This document shows positions 36,501 to 49,152 of a stretch of 64,000 nt of DNA, in pieces (position 1 is the first letter of the stretch; every line of letters starts with the position of its first letter). A program made the position numbers and the translations under genes. The notes under the pieces are model-generated. The model saw nothing but the letters and a program-made list of their open reading frames with translations, made no database searches and was not told the DNA's origin. The DNA is from Clavelina lepadiformis (lineage: Eukaryota > Chordata > Ascidiacea > Aplousobranchia > Clavelinidae): positions 7,874,001-7,938,000 of the forward strand of contig NC_135240.1 in assembly GCF_947623445.1 (NCBI RefSeq). Direction: 5' to 3'.

Positions 36501-39076
36501 TTCCCTAATGCAACAAACCAAGTTGATTTACTTCACGTTACTGACGTCAGCGTGAGTAAAAATACATCTGCCGCAGCACGTGAATCGCCTTCGGCCAATC
36601 AAGTTCCTGCGAAAGACACGCATGAAAACACAGCATGCTTCTTCACGGTAATAACTCTTGTCTAGCTGGTGTCACGATAACCTGCTCGTTATATTGGCTT
36701 GAGAAATCAAATGTTAAATACATTGGTAAGATGATTACGTTACACACCATCGCAAAACGGACGTCAAATGTCAGCGTATTATCATTTTCTTGTGCATATT
36801 TGCTAAAAATGGCATTAATTACGCTGGACTGGATAAATAATAAATGAATGGAAACATCTGTTTTGTGAAATAGATTGTTCTGGAATCTAGATCTTTGTGT
36901 TGGACATAATACGTGCTTACAAACGCACCTGCAAACATTATATAATTAACAGGGCCGCGTAAAACACTGTACACAAAAGTGCTTGGATCTGTCTGTCTAA
37001 AACGCGGAAAAGTTTTAGTCCATGGCACTCTACTCTTTAACTATGAATCAGTTATTACATTGGCCAAGCCCAATACAAAAAGCTTTGCCTAGAAGTTACC
37101 AAAGTAAAATTTGCGGACTGAAACCAACAATTACGTTCAAACACTGATTTTTAAAAGTTAGCCACTCACACACAAATGATGTTCAAATTTGACCATGCCA
37201 AAAGTAATATCTAGCTTGTCGATTAGTTTGGTGAACTGTTGGACAAACCACCGCCTTTATCAGCAGATTAATTATGCCCATCACGCTCTAGGCCTTATCT
37301 AATTACAAGTTGTTCATCTTGTACACTTAAAAGGAAATTGTTACTTTCATTGCATATATATATGTGTAAGTTATGGCTATCAAACAAAAAATATTGGAGA
37401 AACTTTGTAATTTTCTTTTTCAGTCTAACTTATGGTACAACTACACATGGAGCTACATTAGACTAGTTTACTGTCAAAATATCTAAAACCAAAACATGTT
37501 ATTACACAAACTAGAACAAAACAAAAAAAAAAAAAAAAATTTATTCAATATATAAAAATCATTTCAGTCGCTACATGGTTTGTAAGCTTCACACAGTTTA
37601 GCAATTTCATTAGATAGAATAGTTTGCTTAAAATAAAAAAACCACGTCAGGCTAATTTTACATGTGTTCTAGTTTAGTGTTCTTTGTACACATCAGACTA
37701 ATTTACAGCAAACTGAATGGACTAAATTTTAGTAGTCTAATGGGACAAACAGTTTGCCATGAACCACTATGAACAAAAGCAGCAACCAGGCAGGTAATGT
37801 TACATTATGGCTATTGTTTTGCAAATGAGGACTTAAAATGAGCAGTTAAGCCTAGTTCTTACCACATACAAAGTTAATCATGGCTAAGGCTCCAGAAATT
37901 TATCATAATGTTTTATGACAATTGACAGCAAGATATACCAGTAAGTTAAACTTTTTGACTTTTGAATATTGTGACCCATACATATTTAATACTTAACATC
38001 TAAACAATAAAACACAATGAAACATAGCCAGTAGCCACTAGTTTTGATCAGCATTGTCAGCAACAAATATATAAAGTACAATGAACATTTTGTAAAATGT
38101 TCAAGCAATAGCCAGAAAGCAACAAATGTTATCTAATGCAACTGCGATGATAAATTAAGGAAGCATGCATGGAAGCCAATAGGTAATACGATACCACGTG
38201 TCTGAAACTTCATCAGTCACTTCACACCAGATACCAGTGCATGCCATCACACATACTGTAACTTTCAGGCTCCAGCCAAAGTACACAAGCGTTTAAGTTT
38301 ACTGCTCGGAAAACTATTTACGTAAACATTCTACATCGGGCAAATATCCTGGTTTCATGTTCATCATCACTTCATTATTTAGAAATATAAAACAAATCAG
38401 ATGGTAAATGACAACAGAACACAGACTTATTGTAATATTTTCATTTTCAAGTGGGAATGCATAAATAACATATATATATATATATATATCTTTATCAGAA
38501 TAAACCCACTACACAAAAGACAGCAACATAAAATTATGATTTGCCAATATTCCAACATTTTTGAATAATTCAAGAGTGTGGTTTAGTTGGGGTATAAGTA
38601 TTGAATACAATTAGAAAAAACACCAAAAGTATTTAGTTAGGTTTGTTATTACAGAATCCCGATTTTTCTAGAGTTTTTTTTGAGGTGACCCTTTTAAGTA
38701 CTGTTATTGGCATTTTTAAGTAGAACAAAACCGTTAACCTTGTTCACAACTGCTAAGTATACACCTATTAAATATAATAAGTTTGCATTAAGCAGCTCAA
38801 ATTCAAGTATTGTGCGTAGCTAGGAGATTACTGTATAGCATGTAATAAATTGCTACACAGTTTCAACACATCTGACTCGATCGCTTAAAAAATGAATAGC
38901 ATTTTAAAACTTTTAAAGCAGGCTACTGTGCATATTATTGCTATCAAACACTAAACTTTTGAAGATTACTTTCAAAAGAATCTGGTTTGGTAATAACAAA
39001 TATTTCTTACCAGCTTGTAGTAGTTGTTTTCCAGCAAATCAAATTCCATATCGTTTTTGCCTTCAAACAAAGACAT
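24588..39076 (-). CDS. CREB3-like (OASIS family) membrane-bound bZIP transcription factor, 14 exons
   Basis: Exons in transcript order: 39076-39011, 34707-34455, 34359-34201, 33927-33756, 33632-33281, 32475-32329, 32095-31919, 26274-26149, 26006-25924, 25829-25661, 25523-25400, 25286-25167, 24955-24811, 24696-24588. Phases agree throughout, giving about 733 residues (human CREB3L1/2 about 520). Only the 3' boundary of exon 6 is weak. The factor sits in the ER membrane and is released by Golgi S1P/S2P cleavage to activate secretory genes. Visible parts: acidic Ser-rich activation region; PPTPPSS before the bZIP as in CREB3L1/2; [20 protein letters not shown]; basic region [20 protein letters not shown] (about 485-505); leucine zipper to about 545; TQTSSCL followed by a membrane segment (about 565-582); lumenal tail with an RVLT-type candidate S1P site. 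The intron between exons 8 and 9 uses a GC donor. A splice-acceptor-like AG (acttgcag) lies 30 nt upstream of the ATG. One ancestral gene seems to stand for vertebrate CREB3L1 and CREB3L2. Confidence 0.9.
26275..31918. other. Large intron 7 of CREB3L (5.6 kb)
   Basis: Separates the PPTPPSS exon from the bZIP exons. Open frames such as 26927-27262 (+) and 29126-29479 (+) show no domain or homologue I recognise, and no nested gene or RNA gene could be supported. The part around 27.4-28.5 kb looks less AT-rich than its surroundings, which could mark regulatory sequence or an alternative promoter that yields a short bZIP isoform. Confidence 0.4.
36418..36425. promoter_or_regulatory. CRE palindrome in CREB3L intron 1
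   Basis: Perfect TGACGTCA, the binding site of CREB/ATF and of CREB3-family bZIP dimers. It lies in the first intron of a gene encoding such a factor, so autoregulation is possible. This is inferred from motif alone. Confidence 0.45.
36542..36549. promoter_or_regulatory. Second CRE palindrome in CREB3L intron 1
   Basis: Perfect TGACGTCA followed by gcgtgag, 124 bp from the first. An E-box-like cacgtg lies about 35 bp further right. Paired sites of this kind are common in enhancers or alternative promoters. Confidence 0.45.
38470..38489. repeat. (TA)10 microsatellite
   Basis: Ten TA dinucleotides in intron 1 of CREB3L, flanked by further AT-rich sequence. Confidence 0.9.
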
Positions 39077-39106
39077 TCTCTTTCAAGATGTTCTCACGTC
39101 ACTGAT

Positions 39107-42100
39107 CTGCAAGTTGTGTCAAGTCCGTTGTTCGTTATCCAAGTTTCGTGCCGGGGTAGATATAAACGCTAATGTTTCATTTTAAATATTAATTAAATTG
39201 ATATATAAATTACTAACCAACGCATATAACAGTGATCTGTAAGAACAGAATGTTTGTTAACCAGTGGTTTTACTCTTTTTTACTGTTTGCCATACCCTCG
39301 CATGAACTTTATAAATATAGCCTATAAACAATATATATATAAACAATATATAACCTATATAACGGTATACTGATTCACACAAGCCAATGATCAAATTGGC
39401 CTAAAGCAAGATAATTAGAACTCAGAACTCACAAGTACCTTTAGACTAGTACTGTATGTCAAGTTAACTCAGCGCAAACATAACAAATATTTTGTTTGAT
39501 ATAGCCACTGTGTAATGTAAAGCCAGTAAAAGTGCAAATCAACATGTAAAAATTAGCAACATTAAAATCATTTGCAAAAGATTTTCATTGCTATATTGGA
39601 ACCACAACTATCACATCACTTGTAAGTAGGTCATGCAGCATGATATTAGTGTTCTAAAGGTTGTCAAGTTGAAGATAAGACTAGGCTATGAAATAAGTTA
39701 ATTTTAGTGGTTTAGGGTTAAATTGAGGATCGATCTTGGCTGTATTAAAAGATGGATAATAGATTTAGGTTACTAGCCTACTGAATACCACCATGAGTTT
39801 TAACTTAAGCAAACAAAGAACTGGAAAAATAACTTCAAAGAATGCACATTAGTTTTAATCAAAATGACTATAACTATACATGCAAATATACAGTAATGCG
39901 TGATTTTAACGTCATTTATTTCTTCCCATTCAAGCTTTCGTCTCAGGTGCATAGCCTATAGGCCTAGCCTATACCTAAACCCGACCCTGTTCTGCACCTG
40001 ATAAAATTTTCGCGATGAAATAATTAAAGTTGAAAAACGGTATTTCATTTCAGAAAAGAAACATACTACTACTAGTGGTACACTTTTATATTAGTGTGAT
40101 GTGAATTAAAAGAATTTGAATCAAATTTTTATTTCAACTAATAAACGACTTAGGCTACGCGATCTTGTTTAAGGCATCTTCCGGGCTGAATGCCGGTGTC
40201 TAATGTCTGCTGTACAATTCGAAAATGCGAAGCTTTGCACTAAAATACGTTATATACATACACAAAACTAAGCGCCGAGATAAAATAATGCTTATGATTT
40301 TTAGCCTATAACTTACAAAACAACGCTGTGGCTAGCAAATCAAAACTACGTCCTGATCAAAATCGTATACGACTTCCTATCTCGCTGGTTTGACAAATGA
40401 TCATGATAAACAGGACTTTGGGTAGGCTGGCATTATGACGTCACTACTTTTTTCTGTCCTTTTTCAAACCGGATACTCGCACTCGACCGTAACGGAGTAA
40501 CGCGTTTATCAAAACACTTCAAAAAATCAACCCATAAGTGTTCAGAATTGTTAAAGTACTTCTTCAGATCCTACTATGTTTGCAAAATATAACTCTACTT
40601 GTCCAACTTGAATTCATGATACCACAAAACGTATCTACCTCAAGGCTCAATGGTGCATTTTAAAGTAAAAAATCAACGCGTTTCTTGTTTTCCAGACTAC
40701 GTCGCACTGGCTTTTCCTGTTTTCTTCACTTTTCGCTTTGCCGCATCATTAGGCGTGGTTTGCAAAATTTAGGGCTTGTACGTCAGGTAAAATTGCTCGT
40801 TTCTGCCAACAACTCTAAAGTATTTAACGTTAATTTGTGACCATAAAAGTGCAATGGGACGCCAATAACCCTTTTTGGGCCGGTGTGTAAAATGCATCTG
40901 GCTAATACTTTTCTGCGTGGTACTACATTTAGACGCAATATTTCATTTCTGCATTAAAAAGTTTTATAAGAGCTTCATTATAAGCTAAACTGTATTATAA
41001 GGGGTAGCAACATTTTATCGCATGTTGGCCACATAGTGCACATAGGCCTACATAACAGTCAGCGGAAAGGTAGACAAGAAGATTGCTATCAGTGCCATCA
41101 AATTCACCACTTTGCTCCTCATATACGCTAACATGGTTACTATACTTCTAATGACAAGGTCGCCGCTGGTTTGTCTTATCTGTGAAAATTCAAAATGTGT
41201 TTATGAGTGATTTTTGGCGTATCTTGTGACATCATTCCCATAAAATTGGTTGAAAACGGCTGAATATTACCTCTTATTTCAAACACAATATTGATTATTA
41301 CTATTGTTAGCTTACACATCAAACGTTACAATTGAATAGATGAATAGATCAACCTACTGCATAAACGAGCATTGTTAGGTTGCGTCATCGTTACTGTATA
41401 ATTAAATCGGTTAGGATGTTTTGCTTGGTAGGATTGTTAAAACGTCGGCATTTACAGTAGCACACATTTGTTATTCAGCCTATTCTAGTCTTCATTTCCT
41501 GCATTTGTCTTTATTGCATAACAGAAAATCACAAAAACACCTGGAAATTTAAGTAAGCTGCGATGCCGTCACGTTTGTATAGCATCCCGCGGTTTTCCTA
41601 TAAGACATTATTGTTCTCTCAATTTCTTTGATCTCAAAGAATACTCATTAGTGATTTACATAACAAAGGGACCAATTTAAGCTACAGTCCTATCTAAGTT
41701 TTTAAAGTTTAATTTGAACAAAACTTATAAGAAGCGGTTCATGCATCGCCCAAACGTTTATTGTCCTAGGCTTGTCTGTAGCGTTTGTCAAACTCTGAAC
41801 TTTCGCTGAAAATTTAAAGGTGTCGAGAAAACTTGTCCAACACCCAAAGCGACAAGGCTTGTGATGAAAAATTAAAGATATAATCTCTAAAGCATGGCGC
41901 AGTGATTCGACCAAGAAGCAAGTGTTCACTCAATAGCAAAATTATGCATTGAAAAAAAAACAAAGTAAATTTCAGAAATATCATAAACCAAACAACACCA
42001 CATTAAAATCGAATGATAAAGAAGCCACCTTATAAAACCAGTTTCAAGTTTTTTTTAAAATGTATAACAATTAGAAAACTTGAGCTGTGGGAATTTTCTC

Positions 42101-42256
42101 CGATTTTTAAGGCCTAACTTAGTTTCTATTCAACTGGTTTGACTACGCTTCAAATATGCAGGATTAACTTATTGCTAAATCGGGTACGAAAAGTGATACC
42201 TTCAAAAATACTTAGTTGAAACAATTTTGCAACGGCGGCGGAATATGGAGTTTTAC
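39107..42256. other. Upstream region of CREB3L and 3' flank of the EF-hand gene
   Basis: About 3.1 kb with no recognisable gene. A perfect CRE palindrome at 40436-40443 lies 1.4 kb upstream of the CREB3L start codon. A 75-codon open frame at 41702-41929 (-) is not recognised and has no splice context to support it. Confidence 0.45.
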
Positions 42257-45200
42257 TTAAGCTATGGCCTGAAGAAACTTTTCGTAAGAAATCTCATCCG
42301 TCATTTTGCGATCGTATCTTCGTAGCAATTTGTACATCTCGTTTGGATCGCGGAAGGTTATTCCATAAGAGAGCAAAATCTTCTTAAACGCTTCTACAGA
42401 TATTCTTCCGCAATCTTGCTTGTCTTCCTTGCGTAACGCACGTCCCAGGAATGGCATATCTTTGGCGCCGATGCACGGCTTGACGTGATTTGCTGCTAGA
42501 CTGTCTTTTGCTGGTAGAAGCATGAATATGAACAAAATAGGTTTAGTTTCCAAAAAGATAGCGTTAACCTATACAAAATTGTCCCGTAATCATTTCTATT
42601 TTTTAACGTGAAAACATACATGTGCGAGATTGTACAGTGGACGGTGGGTGGTGAGCAAGGGTATCAAAGTTTCCTCGGTAGGGGAAAGATTTGTTCATGG
42701 CACCATTGATGCCTATTTATAACAAAATCAAGGTGTTTTTGAACAAAAAGAACAAAAATAATAATTGTGATTAATTGCATTTAATTGATTTAAAAGTTAA
42801 AATTTTATTCTAAAAAAACCTTCTATACCTTGCTTTTCGAGAGCAGGGTATTTTTTTCTTCTTGCTACACCTGGCTGCATGTTGATGCGTTTGAACGGCG
42901 GAGTTGCTGGAGCGTTGCGTAGGGTGATGAAGTCGGGCTTGACAGGTGTAGGGTGGCGGTAGTTGTGTTGTTTTGGGAGTTGATTGATGTCATAAAACTT
43001 TTGGTACACTTCAAAAAAGATATCAAATAAAGATACAAGTAATAGTCCTGTTGATCGCATCAAAAAGTTATATTTACCGCCGAAAAATATACAGATTTCA
43101 GCTAGCACTGGCTTTTCTAAGTTATAACTACATACCTCGACTTGAATCAGTTGAAAGAGGAGGATGGTTTTTATCAGCAGTATCAAGCCTAGTGCCTTTT
43201 GTATTTTTGGTGAAGTATTCCATCATTCGAAAATAATTTGTTTTGCCTGAGACGCGGGATTCTAACATCTCGATCAAATAATGAAGCTCCATGTCGTTAA
43301 TGTTTGGGCGCAGTCCGCGAATAATGGCAAGCATGTCCTCCTATATATTGGTAACAGAATATTCAATGTAGTGAAATGTTTAGCTTAACGCTACTCTCCT
43401 AATTTTCAATAAATAGAATTCTTTGTAACCAGTGATTTTCAACAAGGATTTAATCATCTCTTAGGGATCACTAGAAAACTTTTGATTTCAGATTTAATGG
43501 CAAATCTAATTACAATTTTCTTGCGCCGTGTGCAACTATTATGGCTTAATTGGCCAAACAATGTGGCATCGGTTATCTCCTTCATTTTCCATAATCTGAC
43601 AAACGTTTTGTAGATTTTATACATAATTTTGCGGCCAAAGACCTCAGAAAACAGCAGAAATGCCGAAACGCTTTGGTTGCAATAAAAGGGATTTCATCGA
43701 AAAACGCTGGGAACTTCCGCTCTAAGTGTTATGTTATAATTTTCATTAAAAAAATCATCAACCTACCTTTGGTATTCGAGAAGTTCCCATTGGATCAAGA
43801 AATCTCAGTTTCTTTTTCAGAAGATTCCAATTTGACACCATCGGGACGCGAATTTTTTCCAAGACGTGTGACACGATTACGCTGTCACGGGAGGTTTTGC
43901 TAAACTTAGCTGAGAAAAAAATAGTCAAAGATATGAATAATCCAGAATAAGTGAATTAACAGTCGACCATAAAAAGTTTAACTTTGGATGCTGTGCTTGT
44001 CTATACCTGGCTTAAGCGCAGAATAATACAACCTCATAATGTGTTGAAGGATGGTAGGAAATGACAACGATTCCATGGGACGGGTTATAGGCATACTGAG
44101 CCATAGACGCGATAGTTCACTAGCAGTAAGTACAAATCCACATCTAGAAATGATTCACATGATCAATAAACGTCAGGCTTTCTAAATAACTTTAAAACGA
44201 AAGGTATAGGCACTTAGGCAGTTTGTATGCCGTAGGGTGTATATGTATGGTGATAACATGCCCTCCTAACAATAATCTATAAACTAACCTGAACATTATA
44301 TAATCAAACTTTTCTTTATCAATCCTGCAAAAATCTTCACGCACAATCATGTCGTACTCTTTCTTGAAGTTGTGAAATTTGTACAGCAAAACATCGACCA
44401 GGGCGACTTCTAGTTGGTCCAATGGACGAGGTTCGTGCCTGGAATTAAACCATAAACCACACTTGTTGCAGACAAGTTATATTTAGTTGTGCATCTTATT
44501 GACGAAGTAGCGCGTGCAAATCAGACCTAATAATAACCTTAATCTACAGGAATTACAGAAATTAGTTTAAAAACCTAACTTTGTGTAGCACATGTCTAAT
44601 CTGGTTCGAAGTCTTATAGCAACCAGCGTGCTATATAGATAAAACGGTGAAATTGACCATGCAATGTTTAGACCCATTTGAATGAGATAGAAACAAGCGA
44701 TGCCGCACAAAGATTCTTTTCAGCAAGGTTAAAACCCAAACAAACCTGTGTGTGTGATCTGCGGGATCGATGTCCATACTGTTGAGGTATCGCTCTTTGT
44801 GTTCCCGGAGGCGTTTTAAATCCACTTCCTTCTCAACCCAAGGATCCTCTGCATCAACTGTAGAAGGCCTATTATAGAAAAAACGATAGAAGTAGCAACA
44901 TATGTAAATAATCTGTGTGCAGTAAACCTGTCACTCGTCCAAGCTAGTACCGTCGGCTAGTAGGCCTAGCAGTCCAGGACAAACTACGTGTATACATCTA
45001 TCAAGTAAGTTCGTAAAATAAAGTAAACAAGCCTAAAATGGCTTGATGCACACACATAGAATAAACGTTGATGATTGAAGCAATATTAAGCTACACACCT
45101 TAGCATTACGTCAAACTTGGCAAGGAAATCATTGTACGGAACGTATCCGATTTGACCTTGCGTTGCATTGTTAGGAGGTTGCACTAAGCGCACATAACTT

Positions 45201-48200
45201 GATTCTATACATTGCTCCCAAGTCGCATCTGTGAATTTAACCAGGTAGCGACGTTCCAAAGCCGTGCGAAACTCATCCTGTTACGCCATAATAACAGTTA
45301 CAATTGCAAACTGTTATGTGATAATTATTTCCTTGAGGACGGCATAATTTCAGTGATAAAGTGTAATTAAGAAAAGGTCTATAGAAGCAAAGACGAAATC
45401 AATAAAAACTGTATTGTTCCGCAGTCCCACCGGAGTGAGAAATCCTGTTCCGCTGGGATCAAACTGTCTAAAGGCCGCCAACAGAGCTAAAAACTCTCGT
45501 TGGAAAATATCCAGCAGTTTCCTTTCCAACATCATTGCGCTAGCGCCATCTGACGGTGTTGATGGTGGCGTTGTATCGTGAAAGCTATGCATGAGTTGAA
45601 GTATCACAAAACACCACTTCCCGAAACTTTATAAGCTTATATACAAAAACCAGCACTAACTATACTCACACATGCTCATGGGATCTCATGACTTTGTTGA
45701 GCAGCCCGCGTCCAGATCGCGTTTGTAATCGACGAAGCAATAGCCTGTAATTCACCATTCCGTCTTTCCTACGAAGTCCGTTTCTAGATACGAACAAATA
45801 ATAGTGGAATTTTTTGTTTGTAAAGGATGACCAGATAGCTGAGGTGTCCTTTATTTACGACAATGCATATGTGTGTAAACTAGAATAATTAGTTGGTCCA
45901 AAAGGTCATTTTCTAATCTGAAAATTTGGTGAAAATGAGTGGCCTGTTGATCCTGATAAAGTAAACCGACCGGGACAAAAAATGCTCCATATCTGTGGGT
46001 TTTATTGGAAACCCGAGAGCAGCAAAGGCTTCTCTCAGATGAGGTTTGCTGATTGTTCCGCTGCCATTGCTGTCTTTTGCCTCCAAAGCACGAATAACAT
46101 TGGCTTGACCCTCATTGAGCTTAAGGAAATAGAACAGTATTAACGTTTAACTTGCCTGTACCTTTTTTCACAGTTGACTAGTCACTAGATTATGAATTAT
46201 AGCAATAAAATTGTCTGTGTTTAACCGCTTTTCGTTTGTGGTAGACGTCGTATTTTGTACCTTTTTTCCAATCATGTCGCCTATGTCGCCATCAAAGATC
46301 CTTGTTGATGACGTATCCTTTGATGTCTTTGGTCGAGCAGAAGGAAGATTGACAGGTGTCAGCTGCGGAGTTTCTGCTTTTTGGGAAGCAATTTCTGTTC
46401 AAAATGAAAATATCCAAAATATATTGTAGACAACATACCATCACAAATATGCAGCGGCAATTAATAGAGAAAAAAACACTACAACCTAATGTTCGTTTTT
46501 ACCGTTACACTGTGACGTAGCTGGACGCTGTATTGCTGAGTCTCGTGGTGTAGTTGACGACTTTTTTGGGCTAAAATAATTTACAACTTTTAATCAGAAT
46601 TAAAAGCTGGATTCATGGGGGCAACTGTTTTAAATTTAAGTTATCTTGCAGATAACTTCGGTTTAAAATCGAAAAAATATTTTGAAAACAGCTGATAGTC
46701 AGCACGGTTGCAACCTACCTCATGATGGGACGAGGCGTTTTGAATTTTGGCGTAGAACTGCCGCTAGGTGGCGTTTTAAGCAGTCTTCCTTCTGCATCGA
46801 GACCCAGCGACTGAAACAAACGTTTTGTGTGAACAGCGTATGGACTGCCGCCTTCAAATCTAGAAATTTAAATTTAAATTTAAATTTTACGAGCTAACTA
46901 TAAGGCGTGCCAAAGTTTTACAGGTAATATCCGATCGATTTTGTTGGACAAAACTGCCCTTTTTGGCTCAATGTGTACATTTTTGCAAATTAAAACAAAT
47001 AATAATCACGAACTTGCGAAATATCTTGGCTACAATGTCATCGGAAGACGGAATGTGCAGCTTCTGCAAACATTCTCGCAATTGACCTGGAATGACGTAA
47101 GCGCCATTGCCGAAGCACATCGGAGGAAAGAAATCATGAAAATCTATTTCACTGAAAAAGAAGAAGATGTTAGCACGATTCACTATGTGTATGACAGCTA
47201 GGAAAAACATTCGAAAATAATACAATGTTGTATTAATCTTCGTTCTTCCAATTTTACTCACCCCGTTGACGCTTTGGTTTTAAGAGCTTGCCAAGATATT
47301 TCAGCAACTTCCTCTGAAGAAGCGTATGCAGTTGACTGTCCCTGCACCATAAACACGAGCAAGCTATAATTGGTACATTTTCTACCTTCAAACGTTGCCA
47401 GATTATTTGACAATGTTTTCACTTTTCACAATGTTTTCCTACCAGTTCAGAGGATCAATTTCAATAGATTGGTAGAAATATAGATGGTGGGTTTGTGAAA
47501 TGGATAAAAATTTGCACAAATAAAGCGCTCAAGCGTATACCACCGAAACTTATACCTTTGCGTAAGAAATGGCATCTGATGCTGAATTGGGTGGTCTTAT
47601 GCTCATAGAAGACTTTGTAAATCCAACTTGCTCCCGGCCCTTGTCACGTGACTGGGGACGACGAAAATAGCAGAACAAATCCTCGAAGGTTATCAAACTG
47701 CTTTTATCCAATCCCAGTCTACAGCACAGTATATAATTACATTGTCGTTATTTGCACTGCAGCAAGAAACTTGTTCCCAAAAATATGTTCATGATTGACC
47801 TAGAAATCTTTTGTAGTTGCCTGTATAGTTGTATTAGATCTGTACACGCGACTACGACAGACTTAAAGAAGAAAATGGTATAAATAAGCAAGGGCAAATT
47901 AAATTATTCTCTTAGCAACCTGCGTAGTACGTGGCTGATTTGCCTTGGTGACAGATATCCACAAAGATGCCAGAGAATTCTCGAAAAAGCTTCTTTCGTG
48001 ACTTTTCCTTCTCCGTTTGGGTCGTTAGATCGGAACATTCTTCTGACCAGAGGTAAATTACTCGAGCGAAGTTTTTCTTCCAAAACGAGTAAAACCTTTT
48101 TTAAAATAACACGTAAAAATTCCAGAGTAAATAAAGCAAAGAAAATTTCAACGTACAAGTAATGGTTTCATTTTTGGGCTATAATCAGCCTATTTGTGTT

Positions 48201-49137
48201 GCCATGAGTATTATGTACGTTTGTCTTTCAAGGCTGACTACCAATTCATTGTCAAAATAGTCCACAACAAGCGTGGTACAGCCAATAGCATATCAGGATG
48301 GGTTTTCAAACTATTGTTTCAAAATAATGTGCTTTCTTTATTCTACACTATAACAATGAAAAAGCGATCAATGGATTCCGTTGTTTTGCTAAACAGTTTA
48401 AATGGATAAAAGAATAAAACTCAAACTAAGGAAGCTAAAACATAATCTGTTTATGATAGTTGGCATTTAAAGTTAAAGCTTTGTTCAGATCGACGAACAA
48501 AAAATTTGAACATTACAAACGTGTTTACGGAAAGGGCTTTCAAATTTTGAAAAGTATGATATTAACCTCATTTTAGATTGATAAAACAAGAATACGCTTA
48601 CCAGCAAACAACAAACGGAATAAATGGCAAAGCCCAGATAGAAATCCCTCCTTCACATAAAATCAAAAATTAAAGTGAGAAAATTAAGCTTTCTTCAGTT
48701 GTACCTCATCAGTTGAAACCCTTTTGCTGTCTTGCGAAGTCCCACATCGCGCTGGTAGCAATCGTGAATCGGCTCTTCCTGGAATCGAACTCGCCACGCT
48801 CTGTGATCTTATTGACTCTGGAGGCTGGGGCGAAGGTGAACCAAGTGACCAATCAACTGACTCGGCACCGTCACGTGATTTCCTAAAACAGCAAAAACAG
48901 CCTAATTAATTTCTGCCCGTTCCTTCGCAGCGTTCACAATGTTTTACAACAAGAAGAAAACATATTCTCAAACAACGCGGCAAAAATTATTTTGCTCAGT
49001 AAGCTACACTATTAACAAAACACATGCTTAGCATATGTCAAAACAACTTACCCAGATATCGACAGACACTCCCTACTGGCCAGCCTAGACAGTGGGTGGG
49101 AAACTGACGGGAACTTTTGGGTTGTGCTGGGTGCCAT
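42257..49137 (-). CDS. EFCAB6-like multi-EF-hand protein, 21 exons
   Basis: Exons in transcript order: 49137-49052, 48882-48705, 48095-47920, 47718-47556, 47341-47262, 47151-47010, 46810-46719, 46570-46503, 46394-46261, 46119-45971, 45783-45670, 45584-45431, 45277-45099, 44868-44746, 44438-44289, 44143-44007, 43909-43767, 43340-43136, 43008-42829, 42712-42620, 42510-42257. All phases agree, giving 999 residues with no internal stop. The protein is built of repeated EF-hand pairs separated by low-complexity Ser/Pro/Lys linkers. Only the loop DPSGTGFLTPDE (about 502-513, split over exons 12 and 13) has the full calcium-binding pattern. DSNGSGTISKPH (about 389-400), DPNGEGKVTKEA (about 113-124) and DKQDCGRISVEA (near the C-terminus) lack the final acidic residue. 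This mixture, the length and the arrangement recall EFCAB6, a protein of ciliary axonemes and sperm with mostly degenerate EF-hands. The name is tentative, since other axonemal EF-hand proteins such as EFHB are not excluded. An AG acceptor (aattgcacag) lies 15 nt upstream of the ATG. Confidence 0.82.
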
Positions 49138-49152
49138 TGTAAGCTCGGAGTC

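Larger units (their letters stand above)
34708..39010. other. Large intron 1 of CREB3L (4.3 kb)
   Basis: Contains two perfect CRE palindromes 124 bp apart (36418-36425, 36542-36549), a poly-A run (about 37512-37527) and a (TA)10 tract (38470-38489). No coding sequence recognised. Confidence 0.5.

Noticed and set aside
41702-41929. 75-codon minus-strand frame between CREB3L and the EF-hand gene
   Set aside because: No match to a known family and not joined in phase to any EF-hand exon. The EF-hand gene already ends in a clean stop at 42257.
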